This document shows positions 48,631-62,500 of a stretch of DNA of 64,000 nucleotides, piece after piece. Position 1 is the first letter of the stretch, and each line of letters opens with the position of its first letter. The notes under the pieces were generated by a model. The model searched no databases. It worked only from the letters and a program-made list of their open reading frames with translations, and had not been told where the DNA came from. Both the position numbers and the translations under genes were made by a program. The DNA is from Casuarius casuarius. Its lineage: Eukaryota > Chordata > Aves > Casuariiformes > Casuariidae. The DNA lies in NCBI GenBank assembly GCA_003342895.1, contig PTFA01000055.1:2202021-2266020 (forward strand), given 5' to 3'.

Positions 48631-51600
48631 AGCAGCTATATTTCCATAACAGAGGAGGACTTTAGTCATGTAAATTTTCCCTCTCAAACCAATGGGCTGC
48701 ACACAGGAGAGGTGAGATTCAGCCTTCGGTTTGTAAAGAATGTTGTGCTCCTGTATGAGAAAAGGTACTGTGTGAAATTAAGCTCTCCCAAATCCGGAAC
48801 TCACAATGCCAGCACAGAGAAGCAGGGGGAATTATCTTCACTGCCTCCGTGACCCTCCACCAGCCCAGACCCCTAGATCTCTCATGCTGGAAGGTGAAGG
48901 GATCTCTGCCTGAGGTTGTTCATGCTAACTTGGTATCCTGAATCTGGGCCTCTTATGACAAATCTGTATGCAAACAACTAGATAGTCACCAAAAAGATAA
49001 ATCAAAAAACAGTTTCAAAGCAAAACACTCTCCCCTCTCCTCCCATAACTGGCCTGTAACTTGAATCCCTTGTGGTAATTTTGTAATACAAGCTCACTTT
49101 GCTCTAAAAGATGCAGCCAGCTGGGCAGTGGGGACAATGTTTCTGTTTTGTGTGGCATTTAGTATCTGGTCTGGAACTCAGCGTGTAGGCTTTTCTCCTC
49201 CCCTCATATTGCAGCTGAATGGCTCTGCTGTGTTGATTTGAAATGACCTGACTAATCTCAACTTCCTCTAACAGTTTAATGAAATGTCAGAAGTGAACAA
49301 GGTCCATGGAATTGAAAAAAAGACCATTCAAACAATGATGAAAAGAAACACATGGACAGCAGTTTTTAAATGGTCTTTGGGCAATTGGAAATAATTCAAT
49401 TAGCTTTAGCCAAGTTGCAGTATAAACACAGTAAGAAGCAACTGAAAAATGTTTCACACAAAGCTACGTTTTTCATCTGGATTCTAATCTAATTTAGGAT
49501 TACGAAATGAGACATATGGGAAAAGCTACAGTTAGGTAAGTGAAGAAAAAGATCCTCCCTTACCCCCTCAGATCAGTTGGTGTTTGGAAACACAAACCAC
49601 AGAGCAACTGCTAGGTAGCCCTGGTTCTACCATCTGAAATTACAGCAGTTCAGGGTAGAAAGGTTCTGGCAGAAGTGAGTCCTGTTCCTTTCCAAGAAAA
49701 TTTTAATGGTGTTCTCAACTGCAGAAGAAATTAAATATGCTGATCATGACTCCAACCTCACAGAATACCAACTCAAAGGGAAAAGCTTATACTACACTCC
49801 CCAGTCAAGCATAGTACAACGAGCTACAATAAACACATGCTGGTGTTTGGCAGTATCATTAATATTTTACTTCGTATTAGGAAGTTATTTACAGCTCTGC
49901 TACAATAGCATTTTCACTACTGAGGACAACCCCCACTTTTCAAGAACTACTCCATGGAAGTAAATTTCTGCTTCTCACTGAAGGTAAGAGGGACACTGCT
50001 TTCCTGGTATGGCATAAAATCTCTTAGTTATTACCCAAGCATATATCTTCCCCATTACTATTTTTCCTCAGGTGCCTTCATATCCATTATAACTGCAATA
50101 GATGTTTAGTACAATTGTCCCATAGAATAAAACATCCTGAAAGGCAAAAATATGCTTTCCAGAGTTTAACATGTCTCTCACCTCCCATATTACCATTTGA
50201 CTGCAGAACGAATGTAGCCATTGCAGCAAGAGTCTGACTGTACAACAAAAAGGAGTCTTTCAGACATCCTGAATGCAGAACATATTTGAAAGATTTGGCT
50301 GTCTAAATTATTATGGGAAGCCTCCTTCCTGTAGCAGCTCCAGCATCCAATTACACTGTCACTGCCTCTCAACTTTCCACTATTACACCAGGTTGAATGG
50401 ACATTCACCAACACAGGCCTCAAGGGAGTTCTAAGCAACCTTTGAGCTGACTGCACATTCCTGAATTTTAATTAACATTTGCCCAAAGTCCAACACTCAA
50501 CAATTAGGAAATACCAAATCTAAGCAATTGTAGAGAACTAACCATCCTTGCAACCTTTAAACTCTCAAGCTGACAATCTATGGAAAAAGAGTTACATGAT
50601 AATCAAAAGCCAGCCATTGTGCAGAAACCTGGCAGAAGAGGGGGCAATCTGGAGGTTGGGCAGGCAAACTGTCATTCAACAAAGCTTTCAGCATTGCAAC
50701 CAACTGCCATTATCTTGATGTATTTTTCGTATGTGGAGTCTGAAAGGTTGAATTTCAAGAAAAAAGAAAAATGTTACGTAGAACATCCTCTCTTAACCCC
50801 CACCTCTCATCTAAAAGATGTAATGTTTAAACCCTGAATGCTCATTTCTTCTGCACAGATCATTTAAGTTACAGGATGAAACACATTAACTGGCACCCAG
50901 GCACACATTAACCCAGATACAGCAGGAAAAATGAATTTGTAGGATCAGATGCATCTGTGGGTGACTGACAAAAGCAAGGGGAAACAGAACTAATAAGCAA
51001 AGGAGAGATTTTGAAGCCTGCTCAAAGCTTAAAGGACAAATCTGGACCACGACAATATTAAGAAACTGGAACAGATGATTTTAGATCATCGCAGTAAGCA
51101 ATAAGGCTAGTACAAGCTAGAACGTGGAAAAGGTAATTTGTTCTCTCACCCTTGCTAAAAGCTGAGATACTGCAATGGCTGACGTAGAAGCCCAGTCATC
51201 TGTGTCCTTAGACAGAAAGACCATTTCTGATCAACATAAAGCTCTCACTGAAAAACTAATCTCTTAAATCAGGTGCTTAGGCCACAGGTAATCACCCAGA
51301 CTTTCCTGCACAGATATGTCAGTAACTGCTCTTGGAGCTTCCTGGGAGTTTCCCCAGCTACTGATGCTTTAGCAATGTATAAAGGTCACGCTGGGTTAAT
51401 TCCTTATGTATCCTGAGATCTGGAAACTTTGGTTTGCATGACAGAGTTACCACACAATATGGAGGGCTGGATTTTCAGAGTGCAAAGAGGTGGGGCTGCT
51501 TCCAAACAAAGAGCCTGGTAACCTTATAAAGGAAAATATGGAATCTTACTCAAGGCATGGCACCTTACAGAGCTGACAGTTTTTCACCTCTTAGTTTACT

Positions 51601-52379
51601 CGAGCAAAACTCAAATGTAAAGACAGAATACAGTATTTCCAGAAGAATTTATTTTTCCTCTATAAAAAAAAGATAATGACATTGCACAATATACCACTGG
51701 GTCAATGTATTATTTTTTTCTGCTATAAATTACATGATGATTTGCTGGAACAGAGAATATAAGGAACTGGAATTAGCAGACCATCACTGGAGGCTGCATA
51801 GGCAAGTGGGATGAAGCATGTGTGTTTGTGGAGAACTACATTTTGTGCTATCATGAAAGGAGACACTGCAATTTACTTCTGGTCTAACTTTTAAGCTGGC
51901 ATTTAAGCTGCCATTAAATTTTAAAACATTACTTTTTAATTTGTTATGATTGCTGACAAAGAAGAGAAAGCAGAGAAAACTTTGCTCTACTTACACACTC
52001 ATAACTCGCTTCTGGCACTTGTGAATATCCCAACTGCATGTAGTAAAATGACAAAAAAATACTTCGACGTAAGTATATGTACTTCAGGTGATGACAATGT
52101 AATGAAATATTTGCTATCACTTTAATACTTATCAGATTATAATTCAAATCAAAACTGTTAGAAAGGACTGTATAAATAAACAGTGCAATAACAAAAAAAA
52201 CTATCTTTGTAACCCAGATCTAACATGGGCTTATAAAAATGTACACAGTACTTTGCTTCTAAATATTAACTGAATATCATTGTACATTGTACAGCTGGAA
52301 AAGAGAAAAACAGAAGATGCAATTAAGACACCTCACCATGAACTTTGTTCTTATTTGGGAATTTCTGTTGAACTACTAG

Positions 52380-52460
52380 ATCCTACCAAAATTTAACTCT
52401 GCTGAAATCGACAGGCATTTCACTATAGACTTCAATAGCACAGATGCTCATGGGATCAAA
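52380..52460. repeat. Possible palindromic amniote repeat relic
   Basis: 'ctgaaatcgacaggcatttc' and 'atagacttcaatagcacagatgc' resemble the old amniote motif with inverted 'cattgacttcaatggga' arms. Degenerate; low confidence. Confidence 0.3.
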
Positions 52461-53618
52461 TCCAGATGGCATCAAACTGAAGTACCTGCATACATCAGAG
52501 TTTATACCTAAATTAAGCACTGGACTTGTAATAAGCAAGCATAAAAAACTCCAGCTTAGCTTAATGTGAGTCAGACCAATGATGCTTGAAATCCTGCAAC
52601 TTTTGCCCTTTTAGGTTGGTGTTCAATTACTCTTCTATATCAAACAGCTGCCGAGATTTAGCAACATTACAGCTGTGGATAGATCCAAATTTCTCAAAAC
52701 AGGGAAGGTTTTTGGAAAAGAAAAACAAAATACAGAGGGGGTAATTTATGAAATACACTACTGAGAATGTTGAAGGAATGCAGCCATCATGTTGCGTGTA
52801 GTGATGACTACCCAGACATTCAAATAAGAAGCTTAACTCAAATTTTCTGGGAAAGGTCAGACCCAGTCCCTGAGCTGATGTGTAGGCCAGTCCTAACGGT
52901 TCAGCATTGCAGTATACCCTCATTCTGAGGCAGTGAAAAGGGGGGATAGATATGACTTAGAGAATAAGGAAACCAAGCAGCGGAAGATAAGAGTACACAG
53001 GGAAAATGACAAGGATGGGGGCAAATGTGTATCTCTAACACAGAACAGATGGTGGGGGTATTCTCCAGTTCTGATTTTAAAATCGCAAGACAAAAAAGAG
53101 AATCTGAAATAATTATTCTGTTCTGCAGATATTATTCCAGATCTATTTGCTCTTGTATTTCATACAAATCAAGGAACATTTAAGAAAGCCAGCATCTGCA
53201 CAGTTTGAGGATCCTAACTCAAACACAAACAGGTCTACAAAATTACTACAAGAATTCACGTCATTTCCCAGAGAAACATAGTAAATTGTCTAGGTTATGC
53301 TTTTCGCTGTCTTTTAGATAAAAATAAAAATTCTTACCCTGCCATTTAGTTTGCTTTCCCAACTCAACTTCCACTTCACAAACATTGGATCACTCCAACT
53401 TTTTTCCTCTTCTACTCATTCTGGAGTTTAGTGTTGCTTAAGAGTCCTCTTTCAATTATTTTACATTTGCTGACTTTTTTAAATAGACTGAATATCTGTA
53501 CAGAAGAGTTTTTGCTCTCCCTCTCATCTTAAAAGATGAGATTCCACTACTACCTGGCAACCTAATTAATGATCATTTTGGGTTAAGACTCAGACTCCCA
53601 GGTGGCAGGTGAAGGAAA

Positions 53619-53654
53619 GCACGTGCGTGCACGCACACACACACACACGTACAC
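53619..53654. repeat. 36-bp perfectly alternating purine-pyrimidine tract
   Basis: GCACGTGCGTGCACGC passes into a CA repeat and ends ACGTACAC. Alternation is unbroken over 36 bases with several CG steps, the most Z-DNA-prone composition in the window. It lies about 0.5 kb beyond the inferred SLC38A9 3' end. Confidence 0.85.
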
Positions 53655-54135
53655 CCTCTTAGTAAACAAGTTAAAAAACAACAAAGCCTTTTCCAGATTC
53701 CTCCAGCTTCTGTTAAGAATTATCTAAAACTTAAATTATTTGATTTAGTCTACAATTTTTCAAGTGTTCTAGCTTTGTCTATGCTCTCTCTCTCTCTTCA
53801 GGCCCAAAATGTTTAGACTAATGTAGTTGAAGAGCACAGTGAGAGATCACTGATCACTAGATTAAGACTGTACAGGGGAGGAAGAAAGCCTATGATGGAC
53901 ATTGCATCCAATATATACACCCATAAAAGCACACTCAACTCCTGGCAAGACAACCTCACAGTGCAAAATAGCACGGTTAACGGAGCTGAGGTGAGGTTAA
54001 GCCTTGAATTCTAATTTTAATTGAGCTACTGTCTGGTTTAAAATTTTTTTTTTTTACCCTCCTGATTTTTTTTCATTGTAAGCTCACAAATAACTTGTGT
54101 ACATTTTGGTTCTGAACAAAACACTGAGACATCAA

Positions 54136-54141
54136 TTTATT
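54136..54141 (-). terminator. SLC38A9: Candidate SLC38A9 poly(A) signal (AATAAA)
   Basis: TTTATT on plus, AATAAA on minus, about 590 bases after the SLC38A9 stop codon. It is a canonical hexamer in the right orientation, but hexamers occur by chance in AT-rich DNA and a later one is possible (for example 51648-51653). Confidence 0.35.
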
Positions 54142-54733
54142 GTTTCTCTTACTTGAAATTTCCTAGAGGAAAAATGTTGCCAAAAATTAATATCATATTC
54201 AAAATTAAGAGTGCATTTTGATCCGTATGACTATAAATTAACCTAAAAAATACATACAACCATTTTTTCATTTTCCAAACAAAACAGGAAAACAACTGCA
54301 ACAAAGAGCATTTCAAATAGTCGCTGAATAATACTGATAGTGTGTTTGTTAATAAAGGGTAAGAACACTTCTTTTAGAAGAAAGAGGAGTTCTGCAGCCT
54401 AAGGCTGAAAGCTGAGTGTTTTGAGATGTGGGCTGTAGGAAATTAAAATATTTGACCTTAATTAATCCTTGATGTATGTTCAACAAAAACAATGCAACTA
54501 CCCCACTCAAATTTGAACTATTTCACTTCTCACAAAATCAAGTTTATAGAAGAGTAAGCAGGTTTCCTTTCAAATGCCTAAAAGATGTGATCTGAATTCG
54601 TTTCAAAGGCGCAGCTTTTCTCAGGAAGTTCATGTTGAGGACTGTTCAGTTCTTGTGTGTGATAGTGTTGCTCAAGGCTGTTGCCAAATGTCACAGTGCC
54701 ACTTGTGACAGCCACAGAGAGAAGGGGGATTTT
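54142..54733 (-). other. SLC38A9: Probable SLC38A9 3' UTR
   Basis: Sequence directly downstream of the SLC38A9 stop codon on the minus strand and up to the first candidate poly(A) signal. It has no open frame of note and no splice acceptor I would trust. The extent is inferred; the true UTR may be longer. Confidence 0.45.
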
Positions 54734-54899
54734 TCACAATAGGAATTGTGCAACCAGATTAGCCAGTCCAAGGAGGATTATAAAGATGTGAATGATCAAT
54801 GCTGGCCACGTCAGCTGCCCAGCACGATGCAGGGAGATCACGTAGATGAGGGATGGATACACAAATACAAAGGCCAGACCACATGTTGCTCCAGAGTAT
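54734..54899 (-). CDS. SLC38A9: SLC38A9 last coding exon
   Basis: SLC38A9 is a lysosomal-membrane amino-acid transporter that senses arginine and activates mTORC1 through the Ragulator-Rag complex. This exon starts after a long pyrimidine-rich acceptor (RC of 54900-54940, ending CCCCAG). Its first base completes the Arg codon begun in the upstream exon. It encodes [20 protein letters not shown], then [12 protein letters not shown], then a final membrane helix with [20 protein letters not shown] and a TGA stop (RC of 54734-54736). Against the remembered human protein, which ends QFFM, most residues are identical or conservative. The segment covers the last two membrane helices and the short loop between them. 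The amino-terminal Rag-binding region is not in the window. Confidence 0.95.
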
Positions 54900-56508
54900 C
54901 TGGGGAAGGAGGGGAGGAAAAGAAAAGAAAAAGAAAAAAGAACACTTTGTGTTAACTCTTATTTCTTGTTGCTTTCTTTCCCTCCTTCAAACCAACGAAC
55001 AGTTTGACTGAACAATGACTATTTGCAGTCACTCAACACTGATTTCTGTTCTTTGCTGTCCTCCACCTCCTTCACTGACATTTAACTCTCCCCCCCACCC
55101 CCCGGAGTAGCTACACTCTGATATTCCTCTGATGTTTCAGTCACATTTCCAGATGTTTCCGGGGACTGACTCCCTACCTTTACGTTTTTACTTTCTTTTG
55201 GGAAATCTGTCAACACACAACACAAAAAGACTGGACAGTGCATCCTTTGTTAAGCATCCTTTACTGTCAGGACTCCTAACAAACCATTCTCCACATTTGG
55301 GGAAAAAAAACCCCAAAAACAAAAAACGAAAAACAACGTGCCCCTCCTGGGAACGTGATCAACCACAGCTACTGAAACATTCAACGCTCTAATTACCACT
55401 CCCTTGCTTACCAAAACCTTCTCATTATTTTCCCTACTGTGAGTTTCCACCTACTAAGCTATACTGCAGCCACATGTGCATTATTAACTAGCATCATTTG
55501 TGCATTATTAACTAGCACCACTTGTTATAGTAGCAAGTAACCAACCATATAACAGAAAAGGCATATATGTAAGTTAGGTTGTATATAGACAGTTTATCAG
55601 TTGAAAACTCACTGTTCAGAATGTTTGCTCACGATGAAGAATGAATAAATTAGCAGAGGTCAGGATCATTTTGCAAAAAGAAAAATGTATTGCATATTAT
55701 TTATTTGCAATTAATAACTGAACCCTCTCTATTAATGGAATATGAAAGTTTTCACTGAAATAAGAACAACAACAAAAAGAAGAAATGGAGAAAAAACTCA
55801 AAGATCAGCTATTGAGCAAAAGTAAATTAGTATGCTACACTGGTCGGATCCATGCCTTTCACTGTGGTTTTATAATTGCAGATTTCTATGTTTTTAAATA
55901 CCTCCCTCTCCTGGTTATTGTAGGAAAGATACAAACTAGCAATAAATTAAAATGATTACATACATAGTGGTGTCAAACGTAGAAAATGAAAATGATTATA
56001 GATAGTTTCCTCTAATATTCTCAATTATAGAAAACCTAGGTGTTTATAAACATGGTAAATTTAAGACATCTTTTAGAACGCAATTTTTATGTCAGCTTTC
56101 CTTTTGGAGTTCTTTGCTTGCTTGGATTTTTATCATGGACTTTCAAATCAACTTCAAATGGCCTTAAAATAAAAACTGAAAGAAACTACATGGTAACTGG
56201 ACAACTTTTTTACTGACACAATATTATTTAGCCTGGATAATTATAAGGTCCTCAGATGAGGCTTCAGTGAAACTTGGGGAATCATCCCAAACACCTCAGA
56301 TACAAAACCACAATTACAGATAGTTTTTTGTCAGAGCTTTAAAAGAGCTGATCATTTGTATTTTAAATCATTATTTACAACTTATAAAAGTATAAGCCTC
56401 ACAAAATATAAAGATACAATTACTCAATCTCTTTCAGTTCCTTTTCAACATAAAGAGGTAAATATGTAGTAGCACCACAGGTAAATTCAATGTGCAAGCA
56501 ACACTTAC
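54900..56508 (-). other. SLC38A9: SLC38A9 last intron
   Basis: A 1.6-kb intron with a GTAAG donor beside the 90-bp exon and a C/T-rich acceptor before the last exon. A 24-bp tandem duplication is at 55476-55523. No other feature recognised. Confidence 0.85.
55476..55523. repeat. 24-bp tandem duplication, two copies
   Basis: GTGCATTATTAACTAGCATC plus four bases is repeated head to tail at 55476-55499 and 55500-55523 with only a couple of differences near the end of the unit. It looks like slippage in the last SLC38A9 intron. Confidence 0.85.
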
Positions 56509-56598
56509 CTTATGATACCTCCTATATTTGGATAAAACCTTGCCATTGCTACTCCAGCTCCTACAATTGCTATGTTCAGGACCAGCACATGGAAAACA
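56509..56598 (-). CDS. SLC38A9: SLC38A9 penultimate exon
   Basis: A 90-bp internal exon bounded on the minus strand by an acceptor (CCTCCCTTAG before 56598) and a GTAAG donor (RC of 56504-56508). Translation after one leading base gives [20 protein letters not shown], then [10 protein letters not shown], ending with two bases of an Arg codon that the last exon completes. This matches the human segment FHV.ILN.IIVGAGV, with PNIGGIIR conserved. It encodes most of a C-terminal membrane helix and the following loop. The phase pattern (1 base in, 2 bases out) agrees with the last exon. The exon before it should end in the YPS region of the protein, and I did not find it in the remaining 7.4 kb. 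Confidence 0.95.
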
Positions 56599-59500
56599 CT
56601 AAGGGAGGTTAGGAAACAGTGTTAAAATCTATGCTCTATTATTATAAAATAAGACCATCAGCCTTCATATACATTAACATTTAACTGGTACATGGATGAC
56701 GTTGCCATTTGCATGACTTGTTCTATTAAAGCTAGTTAATTTCACAGCAAACATAACATCTACTGAATATTCTGAGTGCCAAACTCTAAATATCTACTGT
56801 TTGGACTCAAACTATTCTTAAGGAGCAAGTATGTGTAATTTGGCAATTCTTCTGAAAACACCATACGTGGTACTCAGCACTCAAGTATTTCAGATGGATA
56901 TTCAAATACCAAAGAAACAATACTGTGTAAGACAAGAAAGAAATAGCTTGTTCCAGAAAATGATCCAAGTTGGCCAAAGTGAACTAATGGAAACCAGAAG
57001 AAAAGAAAGGATACATCACTGAGTGGAAAACATGACAGAATAATAATAAAAAAGTTAATATTTGGCCCCTAAAGTATTTTGATAAGAGGACAAACATTTA
57101 GGATGTTGGACCTAATTTAATGCATGACCTACATACTATTTATACTAGATCTTCTGTTGATTATGTTTTTATAAATAATTTCCTGCTGCTTTCCTTTTTG
57201 CATTAAGGATGAAAAAACTGGAGGGATTTTGTTCTCCACAAGCAGCTTTAAATGCATAAGACTAACTCAGTGTAGTGATTATGCACAGAGCTCAGACTCA
57301 GGAGAATATCACTTTTCTTTAGAGAACATAAAATGATTTATCTTAACATAAAGTAAAGTCAGGAAATATAACAGAAAACAGTGAGATATTTTGGCCATTC
57401 AGCTGTTTCTGTGAAAGGAGAAAATAATTCACACTCAGAAAATGTACATACACTTACAGTTTTTGTTTATTCTTCTGGATAACTTGATTTCTTAAAATAA
57501 ACACAAACTGTAAGCTGACACTATTTTTTTTCTTAACTATAGAAAGTATCTGTGTTATGGAGGATGTCACCAACTAACAAGCTTTCAAGTGGATTATATT
57601 TGAAGTGCCAAGAGTGACAACTTCCTTAGCTGAAAGCCGAGGTGTCAATTTGCAAGGTAGGAAGAAAGATGAGAGATATAAAGTAGTCTCAATAAAGTTA
57701 AGGGAATGGAGATACTTCAAACACAAAGGAAAATTTTAAGATATAGACTACTTTTAATGCCTGTTCTTAAAAGTACATTTCCAAAAGACAGATATAACAA
57801 CATCCTTAATTTTGCACAGAGCATTTTAACTGTGATTCAAGAAGAGGTAGACCTCAGGGACTGAAGAAAGCATTGCTAATACAGCAACTGAAATTTCAAC
57901 AAAAACACCAGATATCATAAACCTAGTAAAATTCCAAGATTCAGACTGTAAGTGTTAGGGAAAGATGGACCAAGCATTTACTGCTTCTCTCATATTGCAG
58001 AGGAAAATCAATTACCTAAACTGTTCACAAAAATGTAAGAGTTTTCAATTAAAATTTACTACTTCTCTCCCCACACATAGGGCAGATTGCAAATCTTACT
58101 ATCATACAACATGACTGAGGCCAAAAGTTTACAAACACAGAAGATAATGGCGCTACTTTCATTCTTTTTTGGCTAAGATTTTTTTCTAGCAAGAATTATG
58201 AAAAAGGGTACAGGCTTAGCAATTCAGAAATGTTTTGCAAATTTGGATCAGTTCAGAATATTTTAGAACAAAAACTGAAAAGTCTGAAGCATCTCGTTCT
58301 GACATGTTTTAAAACAGAGAATGTGATTTTTGAATTCAAAGTTGCTGCTCTTTAAAAAATCCATTCTAGCTTCTTAAAAACAACTGTTCAAGAGCAAACG
58401 TACATGTGTGTATACGTGTGTGTGTGCATGAAACGATGCATTTTTAAACTTCCTGATTTGGGAAATAATTAGGGCAGGGGGATCTGTTTTGGCTCAACTG
58501 AAAACAAACATCTCGAAATGCTGGAGTCTCTGAAACAATCCATTACTTGTACAGTACTGCTCTGCAGTTTTAATTGTTACAGCTAAGGAGCATCCTCAAG
58601 AACAATACCAAAATCAAAAAGCCTGAAAAGGAATAAATCCATCTGTTTCAGGGCAAAAGGTTATGCTATATTTCTCCCCGGAATAACCCTGCATCTTTTT
58701 CTAACACTTTGATAGTGGCCCAAGCTGGAACCATGTTATTGACAAGATAAACAGTGGTCTAAGAGGATGCCTATGCCATTCAATCTGCAAACCTCTTCTT
58801 TTACCTATATAGATATTCATAGTTCATCTCCCCACCAAGAAAGGGGGACGAGCCTCATTCTCAATGGAGAGAAAGGCATTAGCATTTAGAAAAAAAAACT
58901 ATACAGAATAAATAAAAGTCCCATATCTAGGACTACTAGTAGCTGTATTATTTCTGATAATAAGTAGGCTTCATAAGACTGAATTTTATGCAGATGTGCT
59001 CCAGAAGGGACAAGCATTACTTACAGCTACTGACATTTTAACAGGTTCTAAACGGCTCAGTTTAAGTCCGAACGCTAGCTTACAGTACACTTAACAGTCA
59101 CCACACGCTCTTGAAGGGCAGTCGGGAAAGCAGTATTTTTTCTGGGCATAACCCTACTACCTCTGTCTATTATAACTACAGAGGGAAAAGTATTTAGAAG
59201 ATGTGAGAGATTAAAAGAGATTCACTTCCTTTTTACCTATCCAGCCTGCTGGCACGTAGCTCTTTTCTACGCAACACTATAACCTTCCTCCTTACAGGCA
59301 ATGGCAGCAAAGAGAGTTGGGTGGCCAGGCAAGGCCTGGATTGCCCACCTGAGCAGCCTGCTTATGGTTGCTGCACTGAGGCACAGGTTGCATTGCCTCA
59401 CGGAGGCTGTAAGTCACAAAAAAGGCAGATCTACAACAATCTGAGTGTGGCACACATGGCTCAAAATATTCTCTACTCTGTCCCCAATCTCAATATTCTA

Positions 59501-62500
59501 AGTAGGAAAGATGAAGATTCTATCATTATATATCTTTTTTAAGGGAGTCATTGCTCTCCTGCAAAAGGCCACAAAAACAATAGAAGAGGGGAGAACTACC
59601 CCCCCCCCCGCAACTTTTCCCAAATTTTGCTGATTTTCCTCACTGCAAGGTTAACCTTTCAGATTGATGGAGTCCAAAGATGACCTGGCATGCCAAAAGA
59701 CCACTGGAGGGTTTGCTATATCAAGTACTCTCCTCGAGCAGTAGTAGCTACAGTTGAGCCACTAAGTGATAGCGACCATATACATCTAATTAACTTCAGC
59801 ATTCTCAAAAGATAATCATGCCGAAAACCATGAAACCAAACTCTAGGGAGGGGGGATTTAAAGAAAGAAATAAGAAACTGATTTAAAACCCTCTCCAGTC
59901 AGAAGCAAGGAAATTAAAAATGCTAGACTCAGCATGGCTCAGCACAGGCTGAACACACAGAATTTAACAATAAGGGAAACAGGAAAGCAAGGAAAAAAAC
60001 AAATCAGGATGATTTAAGTGACAATTTTGGAAAGGTTACTGAATCAAAAAATACATTTTCTTCCTGGAAATCTCACTCCAGTGACATGAGTCAAAGGCTA
60101 TAAGCCACAGCAGGTAAGATGCAAGATGAAGCTAGGTGAAGAACAAATAACCAAACATGCATACAAACAGCAGAAACGTATTTCATTGCATCAGAAGAAA
60201 TACATCTGCAGGAGAACTGGCAGGTCTGCTGGGCTACCATGGAGTGAAGGGAGGACAATCTTTTAAGGAAGCCAAGTGATTTCCTCCCATCAATTTATTT
60301 AACCTTTCAGAACAAGATGTTAAAAACGTTTTAAAAACTGATCAGTACAAAGTATTTTATACACAGCATATCAAGAGAATTCTCTGACACAAACATCACA
60401 GTAGCCAAGAGCCAACAACAATAAATTAGCTTTCTATACATCCAAGAAGACCCACAATCACATAAGAGAGCAGATAAACCACATGCCTCTGGCCCCAAGT
60501 CACCCATTAAATGATGCCATTGCAAACATACTTTAGAAAGAAAGCTATTTCCCAAAATAGGACATTTTGGCCATCTTTTACAGCACCAGAGAGAGAATAA
60601 GAAAATAAACAATCCTTGGATTCTGTCCCAGGATGTCCCTTTCTATGCTGTGATCATCATCACTGGCATCCACCTTGCAAACTGAGAGAAGCAATTAAGC
60701 TGCTTACCTTTTATCAAGTCTTTTGCAGGAAGCACAGAAAAGCACCAGATTTTGTGATGATACCTGTCAGAAGACAGTGTCCAGCATGTCTACACATGTC
60801 TACGCTTTTAAGGCAGGCAGAGAGTTTGACACTGGTACACAACAGGAAAGAGAATCCCCCTTCCTGGGGGACGGGGGTGGGGTGTGTGTGGATTTTGTTC
60901 TCATAAGAGAAAGTTGATTTTTGAAATCGGCATCACAGACTTGCCTCTGGAGGACATATGATGCTACTTATTTCCCCTCTGCTTTAGAAAAGCTGTAACT
61001 GTTCAGCTGACCCCCAAGGTGAAATGCTGGAGTTTCAGTTCTATCTGAAGAAAAAATATGCATCTTCTGCCTAAGCTTTGATGTTTGGAAAGAATGAGCT
61101 TTTTGGTCACACAAGACTACAGAGAAGTAAGTTACAACACAGCTAAGCACAACAAAACTTTGTTGCAGCACTGCTGCACTGTTAGTGCATTGTTAGCAGC
61201 GCTGTAAAATATCTAAAGTGTGTGGGACAGAAGACTTAGGGACCAGTCTTCAGGCAAGAAAGGCTCTTCTAAAGTTGAAGAGATGGTTCCTCATTACCAT
61301 CCAGTTGTAATCCATGGACTACCAGCAAAAGCCAGGATATGAAACAGGATGCTGCTTTTGTTAGAAATAGCCTTGGAAAGACCAATCGTCCAGGCTAAGA
61401 ACTACAAAGCAGCAAACTAATAGCTCTTCATCATATCTAGTGACAGGCAAATAGTAAAGCGAATGCACTTTAAGCAAAGAACCAAATTGATCTGAGCAAT
61501 AAAGTAGGAAATACACTGCTAGGAAATAAAAATTATCTGGCAGCCCTGCAACACGTGTGTGATCAAGCTATTCAGTCAACAGCCTGCTTTAATATGCATC
61601 AATCCAGAGTCCAACTGCTTGGGCTGACACCTAAAACGCCATCCCTTAACTCAATTCATAGCAGCAGCAAGTACCCGCATCTGCAAACAATTGTTCATAT
61701 GAAAGAAGTTTGGCTTTCAATATGAGGGAGCTTCCAGTTCATGTGAAACCTGCAGCGTGTCCATATGGAACAACCCAGAGCTTAAAAATGAAGATACGAA
61801 AATTTACCATGGGGACTGAGTCCAAAAGAATTTTTTTTAAGAGGGAAAAAATACAGTTATAGAAAGAAGGTAAATTTATAGCATTCTTTCAGCTGCAAAG
61901 GAAATTTAATACAAGAAGGATGCAACTGTTGAAATACATGTGATTTAGCAAGTTGAGTCATGGCGGGGTTAAACAAGTTGCCAAGTAAAAGAGATCCTCA
62001 AATGCACAATCAATACGAAATCAACACATTGTCAAATGTGCTATATACACAGATGGGTGGATGCACCAGCAGTGATGATCCTGTACCCTACTTCCACAGC
62101 CAGAGAGTAAAAACAAAAGGCAGAAAATCATGTAAACATCCAGAACCAGTCATAAGAAAGGACAAGATTTTAACGTGTTTTCATTTTTTTTAATCCTTAT
62201 AGAACCTCACGTTCCGCTCTGCTCTTTCTTCTCCTGCCTCCTCCTTTTTGTTCCTTGATACACGAATTTTCACTTCCCTCCATACACACACCCAAAGCAC
62301 ACACCTAAGAGCCAAAGCTTAAGTCTTGCAGGTCAGTCTTCTAAATTGCCTGAGAACCCTTAGCCCTTGACATTGATGATTTTCATAAAAGAAGCCAAAT
62401 ATCTACAATTACTGGTGGAGAACTCTTTCTCATATGTAAAAGCCATGGAACTTCTCATTGCCAAGTAGGTTCTTCAGGATGGATCAACAAGCTCCTCAGT

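Larger units (their letters stand above)
33121..54135. other. Intergenic region between SLC38A9 and PLPP1
   Basis: About 21 kb separates the CpG island of PLPP1 from the inferred 3' end of SLC38A9. I found no coding exon with both splice signals and a recognisable product, no tRNA or rRNA gene, and no intact transposon. It contains one long decayed CR1 3' fragment, several short relics of old amniote repeats, homopolymer tracts and alternating purine-pyrimidine tracts, listed separately. An unannotated long non-coding RNA cannot be excluded by eye. Confidence 0.65.

Noticed and set aside
57458..57507. 50-bp minus-strand frame flanked by AG and GTAAGTG, in phase with the SLC38A9 penultimate exon
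   Set aside because: The acceptor lacks a pyrimidine tract (purine-rich upstream) and the translation is Lys/Gln-rich, where SLC38A9 should have membrane-helix and loop sequence ending near YPS. It is probably chance.
60708..60763. 56-bp minus-strand frame with CAG acceptor and GTAAGC donor
   Set aside because: No frame gives SLC38A9 sequence, and there is no other support for an exon.
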